A DNA stretch of 33,908 nucleotides from JBEKIK01 sp050013075 (GTDB lineage: Bacteria; Planctomycetota; Planctomycetia; Pirellulales; Thermoguttaceae): NCBI GenBank assembly GCA_050013075.1, contig JBEKFZ010000042.1, positions 1 to 33,908 of the forward strand, in the 5' to 3' direction. Made by a program: the position numbers and the translations under genes. The notes beneath the pieces are model-generated. The model was not told where the DNA came from and ran no database searches. It worked only from the letters and a program-made list of their open reading frames with translations. Below are positions 15,138 to 23,082 of this stretch, piece after piece. Within the stretch, counting starts at the first letter, position 1; the number at the start of each line of letters is the position of its first letter.

Positions 15138-16169
15138 TTACAACCCCTGATCGCTATTGATGCAATCGATCAACTGCCGCAGGCGGCCGTAATTGCGGCG
15201 GTCGAATTGGAAGATCAGCCGGGGAAGATCGGCCAACTCCGGGTCGTCGTGTTCTTCTGCCAGGGCTTCGCCGACTCGGAAGCGACCTTCGAGAAGAATG
15301 TCGGCGAAGTTCGTATTGATCGTTTCCAGCAAGGCTTCGCCGGGCCGCCGCTGAAGCCGCACGACCAGGTTCGAGCGAACGTAGCGCAGGCTGTGATACA
15401 CGCGATAGAATTGCAGGATTTCAGCAACCGCTTCGTCGGCGTTGTCGGTAAGTTTATAGAGCGAAAGATCCTCGGGGCTGATCATTCCCCGGTCAAGCAA
15501 TTGCTTTTTGACAAACTCTTGAAAACAGGCCCAATAGTCGCCGCCCGGTTCGTCCAGCAGGACCATGGGCATCATGTCATGTTTGCCGGTCTGCAAAAGC
15601 GTGAGCACTTCCAAGCCTTCGTCGAGCGTGCCGAAACCGCCGGGCAATAGGCATATCGCGTCGGTTTCCTTGACGAACATCAATTTCCGCGTGAAAAAGT
15701 ATTTCATGTGGACGAGTTTTGGATCGCCGGCAATGACCGAATTGGCCACTTGCTCGAAGGGCAGCAAAATATTCAGGCCCATGGCGTGATCGCGCCCGGA
15801 CCCAACGTGTCCGGCCTCCATTATTCCGCTGGAAGCGCCGGTGATGACAAACCAGCCGTGATTGGACATTGCCTGTCCAAAGGCCACGGCCTGGCGATAG
15901 GCGGGATGGTCGGCCGGGGTACGGGCGGAACCAAATACCGTCACCTTTCGACTCCGACGATAGGGTGCGAATACCTTGAAGGCGTAACGCAATTCCTTTA
16001 GCGTACGGCTGAGAATTTTCAAATCGCCGCGGCTGGGTTGGTCGGTGGCAAGCTTGTCTGTGGATTCTTTGATCCGCTGGATCAGTTCGGCCACCCGTTG
16101 CGACGCCGAGGGGTCGCTATTTATAGGGTGATCTTCAGGGATTGAAGAATTTCCTCCGGTCTCGACCAT
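15138..16169 (-). CDS. LOG-family protein (TIGR00730-type Rossmann fold; possible nucleotide phosphoribohydrolase)
   Basis: This 343-residue protein has the core of the LOG ('lysine decarboxylase-like') family. It shows 'VTVFGSARTPADHPAYRQA' (about residues 73-91), 'WFVITGASSGIMEAGHVGS' (about 107-125) and the signature 'LLPGGFGTLDEGLEVLTLLQ' (PGGxGTxxE, about 177-196). Family members cleave nucleoside 5'-monophosphates to base and ribose phosphate, including activation of cytokinin-like compounds in some organisms. It is clearly longer than typical LOG proteins (about 190 residues). There is an N-terminal extension of about 70 residues with a predicted helix and a C-terminal extension of about 100 residues. 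This longer architecture occurs in other bacteria, often annotated only as 'TIGR00730 family'. The role here is unknown and the gene stands alone. Confidence 0.82.
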   Translation of the reverse strand: MVETGGNSSIPEDHPINSDPSASQRVAELIQRIKESTDKLATDQPSRGDLKILSRTLKELRYAFKVFAPYRRSRKVTVFGSARTPADHPAYRQAVAFGQAMSNHGWFVITGASSGIMEAGHVGSGRDHAMGLNILLPFEQVANSVIAGDPKLVHMKYFFTRKLMFVKETDAICLLPGGFGTLDEGLEVLTLLQTGKHDMMPMVLLDEPGGDYWACFQEFVKKQLLDRGMISPEDLSLYKLTDNADEAVAEILQFYRVYHSLRYVRSNLVVRLQRRPGEALLETINTNFADILLEGRFRVGEALAEEHDDPELADLPRLIFQFDRRNYGRLRQLIDCINSDQGL

Positions 16170-16612
16170 TAAAACGTTCCCCTCCCCACAACAGTCCGGT
16201 TGCGGTGGATTATTGAATTATCAACTGACAGAAACACTCCCCGACCAACATAAAGTTGGTGCCCGGTCGCGGCTATTGAATCTCGGGTAATAAACGTCGC
16301 GTTTTCGCCTCGGAGCCGGGCCGTGTCGGGTGCGGAATTACCGGGGCGACACGCCCCGGCTCTGACTTTTCATGTGACATTCTTTTTCTAAGACCCAATA
16401 AACATTTTCAAATAAACGGCGGCTAAACATTTTTCCTATTACTACCGGAATACTTGCCCCTATACTACTTTATATTGTAAATCCTCTATTTTAACAACTT
16501 TGGGTATTGGATGATTAAGGCATCAAGAAAACAAAACAGCCCGGGGTGCTGGGGACCGGGCTGAGAAGTAGGTTGTTGAATCGTATGGGATTTAATGGGA
16601 TTTAGCTAAAAA
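16170..16612. other. Intergenic stretch containing MITE-like element C, no gene seen
   Basis: From the LOG start to the small gene at 16613 there is no plausible coding frame. The region holds element C (16273-16403, listed separately), then an AT-rich stretch (16404-16520). Next is a G/C-rich palindromic segment, CAGCCCGGGGTGCTGGGG...CCGGGCTG (about 16538-16563), whose outer arms CAGCCCGG/CCGGGCTG pair. This hairpin lies close to the 3' end of the small gene but is not followed by a T-run in the direction of transcription. Confidence 0.55.
16273..16403. repeat. MITE-like element copy C
   Basis: The left end is CTATTGAATCTCGGGTAATAAACGTC and the right end GACATTCTTTTTCTAAGACCCAATAAAC, imperfect inverted repeats of the same type as copies A, B and D. 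The centre shares about 60 identical bases with copy B in the same orientation, including the GCCGGG...CCCGGC long stem. It is preceded by GGTCGCGG, part of another dispersed hairpin word. Confidence 0.75.
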
Positions 16613-16855
16613 TCAGGCAGACGGGCGGCGATAATGTTGGTAAGCTAGGAGGACTTCGTAAAGATCCATTGATATTGTTACTTCATCGTCTGCAAAGTCC
16701 CTAAGCCAAGTACGTTGTGATTGAAGGGCGTCGGTCAACAGCGGCATAACTTCCATTAGTGGTACCGTTACAGTCTCGCGGTGGGTATCGGTAGCACTAT
16801 TCTTGGCTGTTTCCTCCTGCGGGCCATAATAAACGCGGAGATGGCAAGCGTTCAT
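16613..16855 (-). CDS. Small conserved-looking protein of unknown function
   Basis: The ATG at 16855 gives an 80-residue protein beginning 'MNACHLRVYYGPQEE'. It is preceded by GGAAGGA at suitable spacing (9 bases). An in-frame ATG at 16873 would add six residues, and longer versions look non-coding. The sequence is balanced and acidic ('VTVPLMEVMPLLTDALQSQR', then 'FADDEVTISMDLYEVLLAYQ'), with no membrane segment or cysteine motif. It reads like a real cytosolic protein and resembles, from memory, small hypothetical proteins in planctomycetes. I do not recognise a domain. It is divergent from the tex gene, whose start is 333 bases away. Confidence 0.55.
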   Translation of the reverse strand: MNACHLRVYYGPQEETAKNSATDTHRETVTVPLMEVMPLLTDALQSQRTWLRDFADDEVTISMDLYEVLLAYQHYRRPSA

Positions 16856-17188
16856 GACATTAATTCCTTCCATGGTGTGCCCACCCTGTCTGTTCGCTTT
16901 ATATCGGCGGGAGGTGTCTTGCGGGTTTGATCTTTTTGGAGGAAAATGCCGTTTTTGCACGCCAGCGCTGCTGGCGCGATAGTACATGGAAAACCGATCA
17001 TCATCAAAATACGGTTTTTCGAAACAAGCGAGACATTTCGGGATTTCTCGTCGAAAACGGCTCCACTCTCAGGAAACGGCTCCTATTGGGGGTCTTTCCG
17101 TGGACCTATCGGCGGCTGGAACTATTTCCGTTATTCCAGGTTCCGTTTCTGGAAAATCACGACAAGTCTCCAACAACGTGGACTGCAT

Positions 17189-20100
17189 ATGGCCAGCATG
17201 GTAACAATCGATTTGCGGCAGGTAGCTCGCGGTTTGGACATTCCACTGCGGCAGATACAAACAACGGTGGAGCTATTGGATGAGGGGAACACCGTTCCAT
17301 TCATCACCCGATATCGCAAAGATCAAACCGGAGGGTTGGACGAGGAACAAGTTCGGCTGATTCAGGATCGGCTCACAAAAATGCGTCTGTTGGCCGAACG
17401 CAAGCAGACTATTTTGCGGTCGATCGAGTCGCAGGGAAAGCTAACGGAAAAACTTACCAAGCAGGTCCTGGCGGCGACGACCACGAAACGTTTGGAAGAC
17501 CTGTATCTGCCATATAAGCCCAAGAAGCAAACCCTGGCCACCAACGCCCGCAACCGCGGCCTGGAAGGACTTGCCCAGGAAATTCTCGAAGCCAACCCCC
17601 TGTGCATCGACTTGGATGCGCGGGCAAAAGACTATGCCAACGCGGATCGCCAGGTACCCACCGCCGCCGACGCCTTATTGGGCGCGGGGCACATTATTGC
17701 CGAGCTGTTCAGCGAGCAGGCCGAACTACGTCAGCGCCTGCGGGAAATCATGCAGCGCACCGGCGTGATCGTTACCACGCGCATCGCGCCCGAACCCAAA
17801 AGTCCCTCGGAAAAGACCGACAGACCTCAGCCGATGCCCGCGGCCGCGGCTACGACAATAGCGGTCTCCGTTCGGCATCCGCCCGGGACAGTACACTCGG
17901 CCGTTACGGAAGCGCCATCGCAACCAACGCTCATCGAGCCGCTCATGTCCGCCCATACCGAAACCCCCGCGCACCGGGAAGGGCAATGTTTCAAACCATC
18001 GGCGATCGAGGCCATGCCCTCGGCTCAACCGCTTCATGCCGCCGATTCGGCGACCGCGGAGGCCAATGCCGCTTCGACCTCGGAAACGATTTCGTCCATA
18101 CAGGTATCCACACCGCACGAGGCGGCCGCATCGGTTGCGGCAGCGGCTGCAAACGAGGTGTTAAGCACGGTGGATTCGATTGTTTTGTTGGAACCTCCCG
18201 AAAGACCGGAAAGTGGAGCGTGTGAAGTGCAAAGTGCGGAACCGCTTGCGGTTTCGCCGCGGGATTCCATCGTCTGCCCAACGGCCACTCTAGCGGAAAA
18301 ATTACAGTTGGATTCGGGGGCGGAAGCGTGTTTGATTATATCTCCGCCCGAGGCGCCCGCGGGGTCGGTCCTGCCCACGGCAACCACCGCCGATCAGCAC
18401 GGCCCGACGCTAACAGCCACCCAGCGCAAGAAGCTTGCCCGTGAAAAAGCCAAACAGCTTCAGGCCGCCAAACGGGAACTGAAAAGGAAAAAACTGGAAG
18501 AAAAGCAGATCAAAGACTTCCGCGATTATTTCGATTACCGCGAGGAAATCAAGAAGATTCCGCCCCATCGCGTTTTGGCCATCAATCGGGGCGAGCGGGC
18601 CAAGGTTTTGCGCGTAAAAATCGAAACCAATTTGCAGGCCATGGTAAACTCGATGGATGAATATCTCATTCCGCCGAACCATCCTCATGCCGAATATCTT
18701 CGCGGCTGTGCCCGGGACTCACTGTCGCGTTTGATCCTTTCCAGCCTGGAGCGCGAGGCCCGCCGGGAACTGACCGATCGGGCGGAAACCCACGCCGTGG
18801 GCGTGTTCGCCAAGAATCTGCGCAATCTGTTGTTGCATCCCTCGGTGCACAATCATCGGATTTTAGCCCTGGATCCGGGTTACAAAAGCGGGTGCAAACT
18901 GGCGGCCCTGGATCAATTCGGCAACCTCCTGGAACACGCGGTGATCTACCTGGTCGGCAAGCCCGAACTCCGCGAAAGCGCCCGGCAAAAGATCGTCGAA
19001 CTGGTGAAAAAACACCAGCTTACCGTTGTGGCCATCGGCAACGGGACGGCGTGCCGCGAGGCGGAAAAATTCATATCCGACGTGCTGGGCGGAGAACTGA
19101 AGGAGCAGGGCACGGCCTATGTAATCGTCAACGAGGCCGGCGCCAGCGTGTATTCCACCAGCCGCCTGGGCCGTGAGGAATTTCCCGACTATGACGCCAC
19201 CCTGCGCGGGGCCATTTCCATTGGGCGGCGTTTGCAGGACCCCTTAAGCGAATTGGTCAAAATTGATCCGGCCAATATCGGCGTCGGGCTTTATCAACAC
19301 GATGTGAAGGCCAAGCATTTGCGGACTTCGCTGGACGACGTGGTCGAATCGTGCGTGAACTACGTGGGCGTGGACGTAAACACCGCCAGCCCGGCGCTGT
19401 TGCGATACGTTTCCGGATTGAACCAGTTGACCGCGCACCGTTTGTACGAATATCGGCGCGAACACGGCCCCTTCGCCAACCGCGATCAATTCCGTCAGGT
19501 GCCGGGGCTGGGCGAGGCGACATTCGTGCAGGCCGCCGGTTTTTTGAAAATTCCCGCAGGCGATAATCCCCTGGATACCACCTGGATTCATCCCGAAAGT
19601 TACACCGTGGCCAACCGCGTATTGCAGCGACTGGAATGTACGCCCAACGACTTGACCGACAAAACCGCCTCCCCCGCCCTGGCCCAGCGCGTGACCAATG
19701 TCGATTTGGAAGCGATGGCCAAGGAACTGGAGGTGGGCACCCTCACCTTGAAAGACATCCTGGCTCAACTCGCCCGGCCCGGCCGCGATCCCCGCGAAGA
19801 TCTCCCTCCGCCCGTTTTCAAACACGGCGTGCTTAAACTCGAGGACCTTTCCGAGGGCATGGAATTGACCGGCACCGTGCTGAACGTGGTCGATTTCGGC
19901 TGCTTCGTCGATATCGGCATGCACGACAGCGGTCTGGTGCACGTCAGCCACATCGCCGACCGTTTCATTCGCGATCCCCACGAGGTGGTCACCGTCGGCG
20001 ACGTGGTAAAGGTTTGGGTCCTTGCCGTGGACAAGGAACGGCGGCGCGTGTCGTTGACCATGGTCCAGCCGGGCACTGAGCGGCCCCGGCCGCCCCGGCA

Positions 20101-20689
20101 CGGTCATAAACCGCCCCAAGGCGCAAAACCGGAAGCCGCGCCCTCCGACGGAACAATATCGGATCAAACGCATTCCGAGGGCGGGACTGATCAAAGGGAA
20201 CAAAATCGCAACAAATTTTCGCGCCGCGATCAGGGGCAACAGAATCGGCCGCCGCGCGGCGATAGGCCGCCCCAAGGCGATAAGCCTTCGCGCCCGGATG
20301 GCCAACAACCCTACGATGCGCGTTCCAATCAACGCCGGCCTCAATCCTCGCGCCCCAGGCCGCACGCGCAACACCAACCCAGGTCCAGGCCAAAACCATT
20401 CATCCCCATTACCGACGCCATGAAGGAAGGCAAAGAACCGATGCGGACCTTCGGCGATTTGATACAGTTTTACGAACAAAAAACCCAACCACCGGAAAAA
20501 ATACAAAAGCCCCCCGAACAACCGGCGGAAGCAAAAGATGAAACACCGGCCCCTCCGGCCGAAACGCCCGAAATCAATGACAAAGCTCTAATGACGAATG
20601 ACGAAAGTAACGCTGAACAAGGAACGCAGAACCCGGAACCGTCCGAGCAAAAAATCGAAGAGGAATCGAGCGGTAAAGACGTTAAATGA
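17189..20689 (+). CDS. tex: Tex-type RNA-binding transcription accessory protein, with large internal and C-terminal extensions
   Basis: Tex proteins bind nucleic acid and influence transcription. This one is 1166 residues from the ATG at 17189, whereas typical Tex has about 780. The frame is open upstream to 16946, but that part looks non-coding, and 'MVTIDLRQVARGLDIPLRQI' is the expected N-terminus. Order of parts: helical N-terminal domain with 'VPFITRYRKDQTGGLDEEQV' (about 1-195); an Ala/Pro/Thr/Ser-rich insert with no counterpart in usual Tex (about 200-405); a basic coiled coil (about 410-440); a YqgF-like domain starting 'ILALDPGYKSGCKLAALD' (about 555); helix-hairpin-helix region (about 715-780) with 'YVGVDVNTAS' and 'VPGLGEATFVQAAGFLKI'; an S1 RNA-binding domain (about 890-965); then a 200-residue Arg/Pro/Gln-rich, then acidic, tail. 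The stop codon lies in repeat copy F. Confidence 0.9.
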   Translation: MASMVTIDLRQVARGLDIPLRQIQTTVELLDEGNTVPFITRYRKDQTGGLDEEQVRLIQDRLTKMRLLAERKQTILRSIESQGKLTEKLTKQVLAATTTKRLEDLYLPYKPKKQTLATNARNRGLEGLAQEILEANPLCIDLDARAKDYANADRQVPTAADALLGAGHIIAELFSEQAELRQRLREIMQRTGVIVTTRIAPEPKSPSEKTDRPQPMPAAAATTIAVSVRHPPGTVHSAVTEAPSQPTLIEPLMSAHTETPAHREGQCFKPSAIEAMPSAQPLHAADSATAEANAASTSETISSIQVSTPHEAAASVAAAAANEVLSTVDSIVLLEPPERPESGACEVQSAEPLAVSPRDSIVCPTATLAEKLQLDSGAEACLIISPPEAPAGSVLPTATTADQHGPTLTATQRKKLAREKAKQLQAAKRELKRKKLEEKQIKDFRDYFDYREEIKKIPPHRVLAINRGERAKVLRVKIETNLQAMVNSMDEYLIPPNHPHAEYLRGCARDSLSRLILSSLEREARRELTDRAETHAVGVFAKNLRNLLLHPSVHNHRILALDPGYKSGCKLAALDQFGNLLEHAVIYLVGKPELRESARQKIVELVKKHQLTVVAIGNGTACREAEKFISDVLGGELKEQGTAYVIVNEAGASVYSTSRLGREEFPDYDATLRGAISIGRRLQDPLSELVKIDPANIGVGLYQHDVKAKHLRTSLDDVVESCVNYVGVDVNTASPALLRYVSGLNQLTAHRLYEYRREHGPFANRDQFRQVPGLGEATFVQAAGFLKIPAGDNPLDTTWIHPESYTVANRVLQRLECTPNDLTDKTASPALAQRVTNVDLEAMAKELEVGTLTLKDILAQLARPGRDPREDLPPPVFKHGVLKLEDLSEGMELTGTVLNVVDFGCFVDIGMHDSGLVHVSHIADRFIRDPHEVVTVGDVVKVWVLAVDKERRRVSLTMVQPGTERPRPPRHGHKPPQGAKPEAAPSDGTISDQTHSEGGTDQREQNRNKFSRRDQGQQNRPPRGDRPPQGDKPSRPDGQQPYDARSNQRRPQSSRPRPHAQHQPRSRPKPFIPITDAMKEGKEPMRTFGDLIQFYEQKTQPPEKIQKPPEQPAEAKDETPAPPAETPEINDKALMTNDESNAEQGTQNPEPSEQKIEEESSGKDVK

Positions 20690-20745
20690 ATGTCATGTAA
20701 ATAATGCCATATTCTTCGTTTAGCACCGGAGCTTGCTCCGGGAAA
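20681..20745 (+). repeat. MITE-like element copy F (half element) with terminator-like hairpin
   Basis: The sequence TTAAATGAATGTCATGTAAATAATG, then TTCGTTTAG and the stem CCGGAGC-TT-GCTCCGG (20732-20747 region), parallels copy E at 2670-2736 almost word for word. The tex stop codon (20687-20689) falls inside it. The stem could stop or stabilise the tex transcript before the next gene. Confidence 0.6.
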
Positions 20746-20768
20746 TTTTGCCGTAGATGTAAATTATC

Positions 20769-21251
20769 ATGGAATTCCAACAGCGGCTGCAAAAGGCGAT
20801 TGAGCGCGGTCAGCGGGCGAGTATCGCCCGGGCACAGGCCGAACGCGATCGGACTGTAAACGAAAAAGAACTCCAGCGCCTCCACACCCTCTATCGCCTG
20901 GAGCTCTCCGAACGCATCGAACGCTGCCTGAAAAACATGTCCGAGCAGTTTCCCGGCTTCCAATTTGAGAGCATAGTGGATGAACGAGGCTGGGGCGGGG
21001 CCATCAGCCGCGACGATCTGCGCATGAATTCTTCCAGCCGAACGACCGGCTACAGCCGCCTGGAAATGCTCATCCGTCCCTTTTCGTCGTCTCATGTCTT
21101 GGAGCTCGTGAGCAAAGCCACGGTCATGAACCGCGAAGTATTCCATCGCTCCCATTATCACGGCCTGGCCGACGCGGATCTGATTTCCTTTAATGAAATG
21201 ATCGACAACTGGGCCCTGGAATTCGCCGAACAATACGCCGGAAAAAACTGA
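20769..21251 (+). CDS. Protein of unknown function, first gene of the DUF488 cluster
   Basis: This 160-residue protein begins with a charged helix likely to form a coiled coil ('QRLQKAIERGQRASIARAQA' to 'NEKELQRLHTLYRLELSERIE', about residues 5-55). It is followed by a compact alpha/beta-looking domain with 'IVDERGWGGAISRDDLRM' and 'RLEMLIRPFSSSHVLELVSKA'. There is no signal peptide, membrane helix or recognisable catalytic motif. It starts 79 bases after tex and ends 24 bases before the first DUF488 gene, so it is probably co-transcribed with that group. I do not recognise the family. It might be a conserved planctomycete protein of general function rather than a member of the DUF488 system. 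Confidence 0.6.
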   Translation: MEFQQRLQKAIERGQRASIARAQAERDRTVNEKELQRLHTLYRLELSERIERCLKNMSEQFPGFQFESIVDERGWGGAISRDDLRMNSSSRTTGYSRLEMLIRPFSSSHVLELVSKATVMNREVFHRSHYHGLADADLISFNEMIDNWALEFAEQYAGKN

Positions 21252-21275
21252 GGAAAACCCCAGTGAGGCGGTCTG

Positions 21276-21887
21276 ATGGAAAACGAAAAACCCACGATCT
21301 TCACCATCGGCCATTCCAATCACGCCCTTGAGAACTTCTTGTCTCTATTGAATCGGCATAATATTAAGGTGGTCGTTGACGTGCGCTCGCAACCCTACGG
21401 CCGGCTTGAACATTTCAACCGCGAATATCTTTCCACCGAACTGAAGGCGGCTGGAATTGAATACATATTCCTGGGCCGGGAATTAGGCGCCCGCCGCGAC
21501 GAGCAAGATTGCTACCAGGACGGCATGGCCGTTTACGAAAAGATCGCCGCTCTGCCGGCCTTCCAAGAAGGTCTGGCACGCCTGCGCCAACTCGCTTTAA
21601 CGTCCAGACCGGCCGTTATGTGCGCGGAAAAGGAACCCTTGGATTGCCACCGCGCGATCCTTATCTGCCGTTGCCTGCGCGATTCCGGGTTGCGGATCGC
21701 GCACATCCTGGCCGACGGCAACCTCGAAGATCATGCGGAGACCGAAAAACGCCTGGTTAAAAAAATGGGCGTCGAGCGAACGCTATTCGAACCCCACTTG
21801 ACCGAGGAAGAAATCATCCGCCGCGCTTATGACGAGCGCGGGCAAGAGATTGCCTTTCGCTACAACTACGAGGAAATGCCGCAATGA
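21276..21887 (+). CDS. DUF488 family protein (first of two)
   Basis: This 203-residue protein opens with 'IFTIGHSNHALENFLSLL', the DUF488 hallmark TIGHS, then 'VVVDVRSQPYGR' (about residues 32-43). The family's conserved C-terminal motif 'MCAEKEPLDCHRAIL' has C116, E118, C124, H125 and R126, suggesting a metal site or thiol-based active site. After the core, about 60 extra residues follow, ending 'EEMPQ'. The biochemical activity of DUF488 is not established to my knowledge. Many members lie in gene groups with DNA repair or defence genes. It overlaps the next DUF488 gene by four bases (ATGA) and is therefore translationally coupled to it. Presence of a second, diverged copy next door suggests a heterodimer or division of labour, which is inference. 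Confidence 0.85.
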   Translation: MENEKPTIFTIGHSNHALENFLSLLNRHNIKVVVDVRSQPYGRLEHFNREYLSTELKAAGIEYIFLGRELGARRDEQDCYQDGMAVYEKIAALPAFQEGLARLRQLALTSRPAVMCAEKEPLDCHRAILICRCLRDSGLRIAHILADGNLEDHAETEKRLVKKMGVERTLFEPHLTEEEIIRRAYDERGQEIAFRYNYEEMPQ

Positions 21888-22354
21888 ACGACTCCGCGAC
21901 AACGATTCACTCGCCCCCCATTACTTTGTTCACGCTCGGATTCTCGGGAAAATCGGCAAAGGAGTTCTTCGACAAGCTAAAATCCTCCGGCGTGCGCGTC
22001 GTGGTCGATATCCGCCTAAACAACGCCTCGCAATTGGCGGGTTTCACCAAAAAACGGGATCTGGAGTATTTCTTACGCGCCATCTCCGATATTAACTACG
22101 TGCACGAGCCGGATCTTGCCCCCACAAAAGAAATTCTGGACGACTACAAAAAGAAACGAATCGACTGGAACGAATACGAAAACCGATATCAACGTCTCCT
22201 CCAGGAGCGACAGCCCGCCAAGGGTCTCAAGCCCGAAGATTTTGATCGTGCATGTCTGCTTTGCAGCGAGCCGACTCCAGAGCACTGCCACCGGCGACTG
22301 GCGGCCGAATATCTTAGAGCCCAGTGGGGAAACGTAACCATAGTGCACCTGTAA
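21884..22354 (+). CDS. DUF488 family protein (second, diverged copy)
   Basis: This 156-residue protein has the DUF488 core without the C-terminal extension of its neighbour. 'LFTLGFSGKSAKEFFDKL' replaces TIGHS (H becomes F), followed by 'VVVDIRLNNASQLAGFTK'. The C-terminal motif 'LLCSEPTPEHCHRRLAAEYL' keeps C127, E129, C135, H136 and R137. The His lost from the N-terminal motif is a real difference between the two copies, and they probably do not have identical activity. It overlaps the upstream DUF488 gene by four bases and is followed 16 bases later by the dual-OB gene, which has a strong GGGAGGGG ribosome-binding site. The three look like one translational unit. Confidence 0.83.
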   Translation: MNDSATTIHSPPITLFTLGFSGKSAKEFFDKLKSSGVRVVVDIRLNNASQLAGFTKKRDLEYFLRAISDINYVHEPDLAPTKEILDDYKKKRIDWNEYENRYQRLLQERQPAKGLKPEDFDRACLLCSEPTPEHCHRRLAAEYLRAQWGNVTIVHL

Positions 22355-22370
22355 AAACCGGGAGGGGCAA

Positions 22371-23015
22371 ATGACCCGATTGATCTGCCTGGCAAACTCG
22401 CGCCGAGACGGCGGCCGTTGCGTCGCCGGAATCGACGTTGATTCGGGCCTGTGGGTCCGTCCTCTACCGCCTAGAGGAGGCGCGATTCCGGAAGAAAAAA
22501 CTTTTTTGGGCGGCCGATTGTTCACGCCCTTGGACGTAGTTGAACTCGAACTCGACCCGCCGGCCTTTACCACTCGCTTTCAATGCGAGAACCGGCTGAT
22601 GCAAAACTGGAATTGGCGTATGGCGGGCCGGGTCGATGCCGCCGATATTCTAAAGTATTGCAGTCGGGAAAAAACCGTCCTTCATGGCCCCGGCAAAACC
22701 GTCCAGCCGGCGGAACTGGAACGATTGCCCCCGCAAAAATGGACGTCTCTGGAACTCATCCACTGCACAAATGTGACTTTCGAGCCGGATCCGCGCATGT
22801 CAATCCGCTGGCAAGCCAGGTTTTCGCCAAGCCCTGCCTGCCCGGCGTATTGCCTGAGCATAACCGATCCGGAAGCAACCATGCGCCTGAACAAGAAGGA
22901 AAAAATCAAACCCGAATGTCTGTTGACGGTCAGCCTTACCGAGCCGAAAGAATTCAAGGAGTACGGCAAGCCCGAACTCTGCTATAAACTCGTCGCGGCG
23001 GTCATCAAGTTGTAG
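22371..23015 (+). CDS. Dual OB domain-containing protein (DuOB-like)
   Basis: This 214-residue protein begins 'RLICLANSRRDGGRCVAGID' and continues 'GLWVRPLPPRGG' and 'LDVVELELDPPAFTTRFQCE', a pattern I associate with the dual-OB domain family (two OB-fold-like beta-barrels). This was recognised from memory, so the family name should be checked. OB folds generally bind nucleic acid or nucleotides. The N-terminal half (about 1-85) would be the first barrel and the C-terminal half, with 'FEPDPRMSIRWQARFSPSP' to 'LTVSLTEPKEFKEYGKPELC', the second. Its position directly after two coupled DUF488 genes, with a strong Shine-Dalgarno sequence, argues that it works with them, possibly in nucleic-acid sensing or defence. 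That role is inference. The next gene is on the opposite strand. Confidence 0.65.
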   Translation: MTRLICLANSRRDGGRCVAGIDVDSGLWVRPLPPRGGAIPEEKTFLGGRLFTPLDVVELELDPPAFTTRFQCENRLMQNWNWRMAGRVDAADILKYCSREKTVLHGPGKTVQPAELERLPPQKWTSLELIHCTNVTFEPDPRMSIRWQARFSPSPACPAYCLSITDPEATMRLNKKEKIKPECLLTVSLTEPKEFKEYGKPELCYKLVAAVIKL

Positions 23016-23082
23016 CGGGATGAATAAAACCGCTTGCGGTTTCGCGGTCGATATCAACTGAAAACCAACGACTGATAACCTA

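Noticed and set aside
16946..17188. Upstream extension of the tex frame (81 codons) with GGAGG close to the ATG at 16946
   Set aside because: The Shine-Dalgarno spacing would be only 3 bases and the peptide is unlike any Tex N-terminus; it is more likely leader sequence.
19244..20521. 425-codon minus-strand frame opposite tex
   Set aside because: Long open frames opposite GC-rich genes are common; the sense strand encodes clear HhH and S1 domains and the antisense protein shows none.
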